From Mucilaginibacter defluvii (GTDB lineage: Bacteria; Bacteroidota; Bacteroidia; Sphingobacteriales; Sphingobacteriaceae), in NCBI RefSeq assembly GCF_039543225.1, contig NZ_BAABJI010000001.1, forward strand, positions 709,193 through 773,192: a stretch of 64,000 nucleotides of DNA, read 5' to 3'. The notes under the pieces were generated by a model that saw nothing but the letters and a program-made list of their open reading frames with translations, was not told the DNA's origin and searched no databases. Within the stretch, counting starts at the first letter, position 1, and every line of letters begins with the position of its first letter. The position numbers and the translations under genes were made by a program. Below, in pieces: positions 60,700-64,000 of this stretch.

Positions 60700-62418
60700 G
60701 TGAAATCAAAAAATAAGAGCCTGAACATCGGGATAATTGGCGGTGGGCCAAGCGCTATGTTCTTGTATAAACGATTGGTGGAGACGGCTGACCCAACAAT
60801 AAGCGTAACTATTTACGAAAAAGGTAATACCCTCGGGGCCGGTATGCCCTACAGCACAGCCGGTGCCAACGATGAGCATGTTACCAACGTATCTGGTAAT
60901 GAAATACCCGAATTGGTTACTTCGGTGTCTGACTGGATATGTACGGTATCTAAAGATACGCTCGACAAGTTTAATATCGATCCGGCAAGGTTTAATGAAT
61001 ACAAGGTTTTGCCCCGGCTTTTGTTCGGCCAGTATTTAACCGCCCAGTTTGCCATGCTGTTGCAGCGGGCAAAGGAGATAGGAATGGAAACACAGGTTTA
61101 TTATAACACCCCGGTTGCGGATGTAGCTAATATTCCGGAAAAAGAGCAAGTGCAGGTAATTACCTCGGTGGGAGATAAATTCATTCACGATGAGATTGCC
61201 ATTTGCAGCGGCCACATCTGGCCTAAAAAACATGAGGGTAAAGTGCGCAGTTATTTTGATTCGCCTTACCCGCCTGCTAAGTTAACCTTTGCGGCCGATC
61301 ATGAAATCGCCATCCGCGGATCGTCATTAACTGCTATTGACGCCATCCGAACCCTGTCACGCTACAATGGCAGTTTTGAAAAAGGCGAAGACGGAATGCC
61401 GGTTTATTCGGTTTATCCGGAAAGCCGAGGTTTTAAGATGGTGATGCATTCGCGAAACGGCCTGCTGCCCGCGGTGCGGTTCCATCTGGAGGATTCGCAT
61501 TTGGGTAAGGAAACGGTGTTGAGCAAGGATGAGATTGAAGCCGTTCGCAAGGATAACGAAGGTTTTTTGCCGCTTGATTATGTGTTTCAAAAGAATTTCA
61601 AGGATGGTATCAGGCAAAATGATCCTGATTTTTACAAAAAAATCAAGGACATGCAAATGGAAGAGTTTGTTGACCTGATGATGGGCATGCGCGAGCGGCG
61701 GAACGCTTTTGAATTACTGCAGGCCGAATATGACGAGGCGGAAAAGTCAATTGAGAAGCGCGAATCTATTTACTGGAAGGAGATGCTGGGTATATTGAGT
61801 TTTGCCATGAATTATCCGGCTAAATATTTTTCGGCAGAAGACATGCTGCGGGTGCAGAAAACACTGATGCCGCTCATCTCCATAGTTATTGCTTACGTTC
61901 CGCAAAGTTCGGCTAACGAGATGCTGGCTTTGCATAAAGCAGGTGTGCTGGATATTATATCAGTAGGCGAGGACAGCAATGTGGAGCCCGACGACGCAGG
62001 TGGTGCCGCCATTACGTACACAGACGAGGACGGCGAACAAAAAACTAAACACTATAAAACTTTTGTGGACTGCATTGGCCAGCCACACCTGGCTTTTAAG
62101 GATATTCCTTACAAAAGTTTGATAGATGAGCGTATACTTACCCCTGCCAGGCTCAAATTCAGGGATGCTGAAGCCGGGCAAAAGGCGCTTGAAAAAGCGG
62201 ACGGCAAGGTGCTGGCTGATGGCTCGGGTAATTACTATCTGAACGTGCCGGGTGTTGCCATTAATGATGATTTTCAGGCAGTTGACGGGTACGGTGCGCT
62301 TAACGAGCGTGTATATATTTTAGCGGTACCCTACATAGGCGGCTTCAACCCCGACTATTCAGGCCTTGATTTTGGGGAGGCGGCATCTTTATTAGTAAAA
62401 AATGCCATGCTAAGGTAA
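60700..62418 (+). CDS. FAD/NAD(P)-binding flavoprotein
   Basis: A cytosolic flavoprotein of about 572 residues with a Rossmann motif at the start (LNIGIIGGGPSAMFLYKRL), EKGNTLGAGMPYSTAGANDEHVTNVSGNEIPEL, and a second site in HEIAIRGSSLTAIDAIRTLSRY (about 206). This matches the FAD/NAD(P)-binding family (PF13454) with no defined substrate. No ATG precedes the Rossmann motif; I use the GTG at 60700, with a TTG at 60676 as alternative. It stands alone between two terminators, so a link with the phosphonate locus is not shown. Confidence 0.85.
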   Translation: MKSKNKSLNIGIIGGGPSAMFLYKRLVETADPTISVTIYEKGNTLGAGMPYSTAGANDEHVTNVSGNEIPELVTSVSDWICTVSKDTLDKFNIDPARFNEYKVLPRLLFGQYLTAQFAMLLQRAKEIGMETQVYYNTPVADVANIPEKEQVQVITSVGDKFIHDEIAICSGHIWPKKHEGKVRSYFDSPYPPAKLTFAADHEIAIRGSSLTAIDAIRTLSRYNGSFEKGEDGMPVYSVYPESRGFKMVMHSRNGLLPAVRFHLEDSHLGKETVLSKDEIEAVRKDNEGFLPLDYVFQKNFKDGIRQNDPDFYKKIKDMQMEEFVDLMMGMRERRNAFELLQAEYDEAEKSIEKRESIYWKEMLGILSFAMNYPAKYFSAEDMLRVQKTLMPLISIVIAYVPQSSANEMLALHKAGVLDIISVGEDSNVEPDDAGGAAITYTDEDGEQKTKHYKTFVDCIGQPHLAFKDIPYKSLIDERILTPARLKFRDAEAGQKALEKADGKVLADGSGNYYLNVPGVAINDDFQAVDGYGALNERVYILAVPYIGGFNPDYSGLDFGEAASLLVKNAMLR

Positions 62419-62464
62419 TGGTGGCACAGCTATTGTAAAACATTTATCCAAACATCTAAAAACT

Positions 62465-62920
62465 ATGGAAACGACAGAAAAATTAAATGACGTATTAAAC
62501 GATTTGATCGAAATCAATAACGACCGTATAGCCGGTTTTGAGAAAGCTATTGCTGATATCAACGATGAAAATATCGACCTGAAAGAGTTATTTCAGACTT
62601 ATGCTGCGCAAAGCCGCAAATTTAGCCAGGAGCTTACCGCCCTTACTGCCGCACGTGGTGGTGATGTTGAAACCGGTAACAGCGTAAGCGGTACTTTACA
62701 CCGAGCCTGGATCGATGTAAAATCGTTATTTGGCGGTACCGACCGTGCAAGTATACTTAGTGAAGCTGAAAGAGGTGAGGATGCTATTAAAAAAGCGTAT
62801 ACAACCGCACTTACTGAAGGTGGCCTGAGCGGTGAAGCTTTGCAAACCGTAACTGCACAATCACAAGATATTAATGCTGCCCACGATAGCATTAAAGCAC
62901 TGCGTGATGCTGCGAAATAA
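62465..62920 (+). CDS. PA2169-like four-helix-bundle protein (DUF2383)
   Basis: A 151-residue soluble helical protein. TEKLNDVLNDLIEINNDRIAGFEKAI and SGTLHRAWIDVKSLF...ERGEDAIKKAYTTAL are the DUF2383 signature (ferritin-like four-helix bundle). Members are stress-induced in many bacteria; their function is unknown. It lies between two intergenic gaps with its own terminator. Confidence 0.9.
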   Translation: METTEKLNDVLNDLIEINNDRIAGFEKAIADINDENIDLKELFQTYAAQSRKFSQELTALTAARGGDVETGNSVSGTLHRAWIDVKSLFGGTDRASILSEAERGEDAIKKAYTTALTEGGLSGEALQTVTAQSQDINAAHDSIKALRDAAK

Positions 62921-62943
62921 TATCAAACTGATAGATATTAATA

Positions 62944-62974
62944 AAAATGCCCGGCAAAATCCGGGTATTTTTGG
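62944..62974 (+). terminator. Terminator after the DUF2383 gene
   Basis: Arms AAAATGCCCGG and CCGGGTATTTT with one G-T pair and a 6-nt loop, followed by TTGG. A standard terminator position. Confidence 0.8.
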
Positions 62975-63092
62975 TTAAAAATATAGGCTACTGCTGTTGA
63001 GTAAGCATTTGATTATAGGTATTAACTGCGCACTAACTGTAAAAATGCTTCCGGGTTGTAAAAATGAAAAGATTTCATTGTGTTATAAATGA

Positions 63093-63449
63093 TTAAACAG
63101 CCTGCTTATTTTGCAGGGTGTCTCTAAGTTCCTGTAGCTCTTGCTCATAAGCGCGCATGCGGGCGTGTAGTATATCCACCTCTGTGCGCAGCATTTGTAT
63201 CTCGGTAATGAGCTTTGCGCCGTCGGGCTTGTTTATTTTTTTGTCGCCCGTGCCCAAAATGAGCCATTCAGGTGAGTATTTTAAGGTAAAGCAAAGTTTG
63301 CTGATGAGGTAGTAGCTCATGTCCTGCTTGCGATTGATCACTTTGCTGATGAAGCCCTGGTCAACCCCAATGGCCGCCGCAAGCCCAACCTGCCCGCCGT
63401 GATCTTTAACAATAACCTTAAGCCGTTTAACTATACCGTCATCAATCAT
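63093..63449 (-). CDS. Small XRE-type regulator with coiled-coil tail
   Basis: A 118-residue protein with an N-terminal helix-turn-helix (about 7-60, HGGQVGLAAAIGVDQGFISKVINRKQDMSYYLISKLCFTL) and a C-terminal coiled coil (about 80-112) for oligomerisation. The layout resembles phage-repressor-like regulators of Bacteroidota. Target unknown. Confidence 0.8.
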   Translation of the reverse strand: MIDDGIVKRLKVIVKDHGGQVGLAAAIGVDQGFISKVINRKQDMSYYLISKLCFTLKYSPEWLILGTGDKKINKPDGAKLITEIQMLRTEVDILHARMRAYEQELQELRDTLQNKQAV

Positions 63450-63512
63450 GATGATGCAAGTATAAACAATTTGATAATGAGGCCAAGGTTAATAAAAAGT
63501 TTTTCTGGTGGT

Positions 63513-63854
63513 TTAAACCTTAACGTTGGCGTGTTTTTTTATGTAGTTAAGTATCAGGTCGAGCTTGTGCGCGTATTCGGGCAGGGGCATTTTGCCGCTG
63601 TTATAATCGCGCATGGTTTCGTCGAGCTTTTGGCTCACCTTTTGGTAAAGCGCTGCATTGGCACCCCGTATAGCTGTTAAGGTTTGCTGTACTTTGGTGA
63701 GTTTTGACGCAGTAGCCTGTTTCATAAACAGCGGGTCAACGTCCCGGCTTTGCTTTAATACATTGCCAAACTTTTTACGCTGCCGTATCTCAAATATCAG
63801 TATCAGCAATAAAATAACAACGCCGCCGTAGGCGTAAGGTAATAACTCACTCAT
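63513..63854 (-). CDS. Small membrane-anchored helical protein
   Basis: A 113-residue protein with one N-terminal membrane helix (about 5-24) and a long, basic helical tail (KKFGNVLKQSRDVDPLFMKQAT...KVQQTLTAIRGANAALYQKVSQKLDETM). No family recognised. It is read from the same strand as the XRE gene 63 bp downstream. Confidence 0.65.
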   Translation of the reverse strand: MSELLPYAYGGVVILLLILIFEIRQRKKFGNVLKQSRDVDPLFMKQATASKLTKVQQTLTAIRGANAALYQKVSQKLDETMRDYNSGKMPLPEYAHKLDLILNYIKKHANVKV

Positions 63855-63924
63855 TTTAAAACAGGGGTGCTTTATTACGTTTACGATTAAAGCGGCGTCG
63901 TGGTTTTACACCGTGCGGGATTTT

Positions 63925-64000
63925 TTAAACAGCCTGATGGATATCTTTCTCGTAGCAGTAAAAACTCAATCCGGGCTTATGGGCGAGGCTTATTTCGCCA
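63925..64000 (-). CDS. Possible 3' end of a minus-strand gene (partial)
   Basis: On the minus strand a frame runs from the window edge to a TAA at 63925-63927 (last residues FYCYEKDIHQAV). Beyond this stop the same frame continues with a basic stretch (VKPRRRFNRKRNK) to another TAA near 63855. Too little is visible to assign a family or to tell whether the first stop is genuine. Confidence 0.3.
   Translation of the reverse strand, partial: GEISLAHKPGLSFYCYEKDIHQAV

Noticed and set aside
60700..62418. Flavoprotein as a further member of the phosphonate locus
   Set aside because: A strong terminator separates it, no shared palindrome precedes it and its family has no known phosphonate link.
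63855..63927. In-frame stop splitting a gene at the right edge (pseudogene or recoding)
   Set aside because: Only about 24 codons lie before and after the stop; a chance open stretch of that length is common.

Overview
The window comes from a Bacteroidota chromosome, most likely Sphingobacteriaceae (Mucilaginibacter/Pedobacter-like). The signs are three kinds of marker: two SusC/SusD pairs with a FecR anti-sigma factor, LytS/LytTR signalling and DUF6520/MauE genes; a CTnDOT-type Tra operon with a Bacteroidetes tyrosine recombinase; and promoters with the TAnnTTTG -7 box. Shine-Dalgarno sequences are weak. No rRNA or CRISPR array was seen.

Layout. (1) 1-11.2 kb: the 3' end of an unknown gene, then FecR, an STN-type SusC, SusD and a TlpA-like thioredoxin lipoprotein/periplasmic protein, probably one operon; convergent to it a DUF6520 secreted mini-protein and a MauE-like membrane protein; then a LytS-type kinase and LytTR regulator. 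(2) 11.2-34.1 kb: the core of an integrative conjugative element (ICE). It holds an RteC-like protein and a DUF1016 PD-(D/E)XK nuclease (minus strand), then a long plus-strand transfer operon: traE, DUF1896, a giant methylase-helicase, traF, traG, three tandem paralogous periplasmic proteins, traJ, traK, a traL-position gene, traM, traN. Accessory DUF3945-like and helix-turn-helix genes follow, and a convergent integrase ends against the 3' end of tRNA-Lys(UUU). No relaxase, coupling protein or left attachment site was seen, so the element either extends left beyond the window (making region 1 cargo) or is incomplete. (3) 34.1-44 kb: ordinary chromosomal genes, visibly richer in G+C: YCF48-like protein, two tRNA-Leu genes, DUF808 protein, a GH95 alpha-fucosidase, a glutaminase-like DUF4965 protein and a duplicated alpha/beta hydrolase. 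(4) 44.2-49.6 kb: a tight three-gene operon for the end of lysine catabolism: DUF1338 2-oxoadipate dioxygenase/decarboxylase, ALDH7-type aminoadipate semialdehyde dehydrogenase, and FAD/Fe-S D-2-hydroxyglutarate dehydrogenase. (5) 49.6-60.5 kb: a probable aminophosphonate utilisation locus. (6) 60.7-64 kb: an FAD/NAD(P)-binding protein, a DUF2383 protein, a small XRE regulator and a membrane-anchored small protein.

The most interesting system is region 5. A phosphonatase-like HAD hydrolase, an FAD-dependent oxidoreductase of the type found with it, an MFS permease resembling organophosphate antiporters, an XRE-cupin regulator and a PhnZ-like HD oxygenase sit beside a SusC/SusD outer-membrane pair and an alkaline-phosphatase-superfamily enzyme. 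Palindromes built from GTTTAG/CTAAAC half-sites lie before three of the transcription units, which suggests one regulon. I infer that this is a complete outer-membrane-to-cytosol route for an aminophosphonate, using SusCD instead of an ABC-type phosphonate importer. All family assignments rest on reading motifs by eye; no database search was possible.
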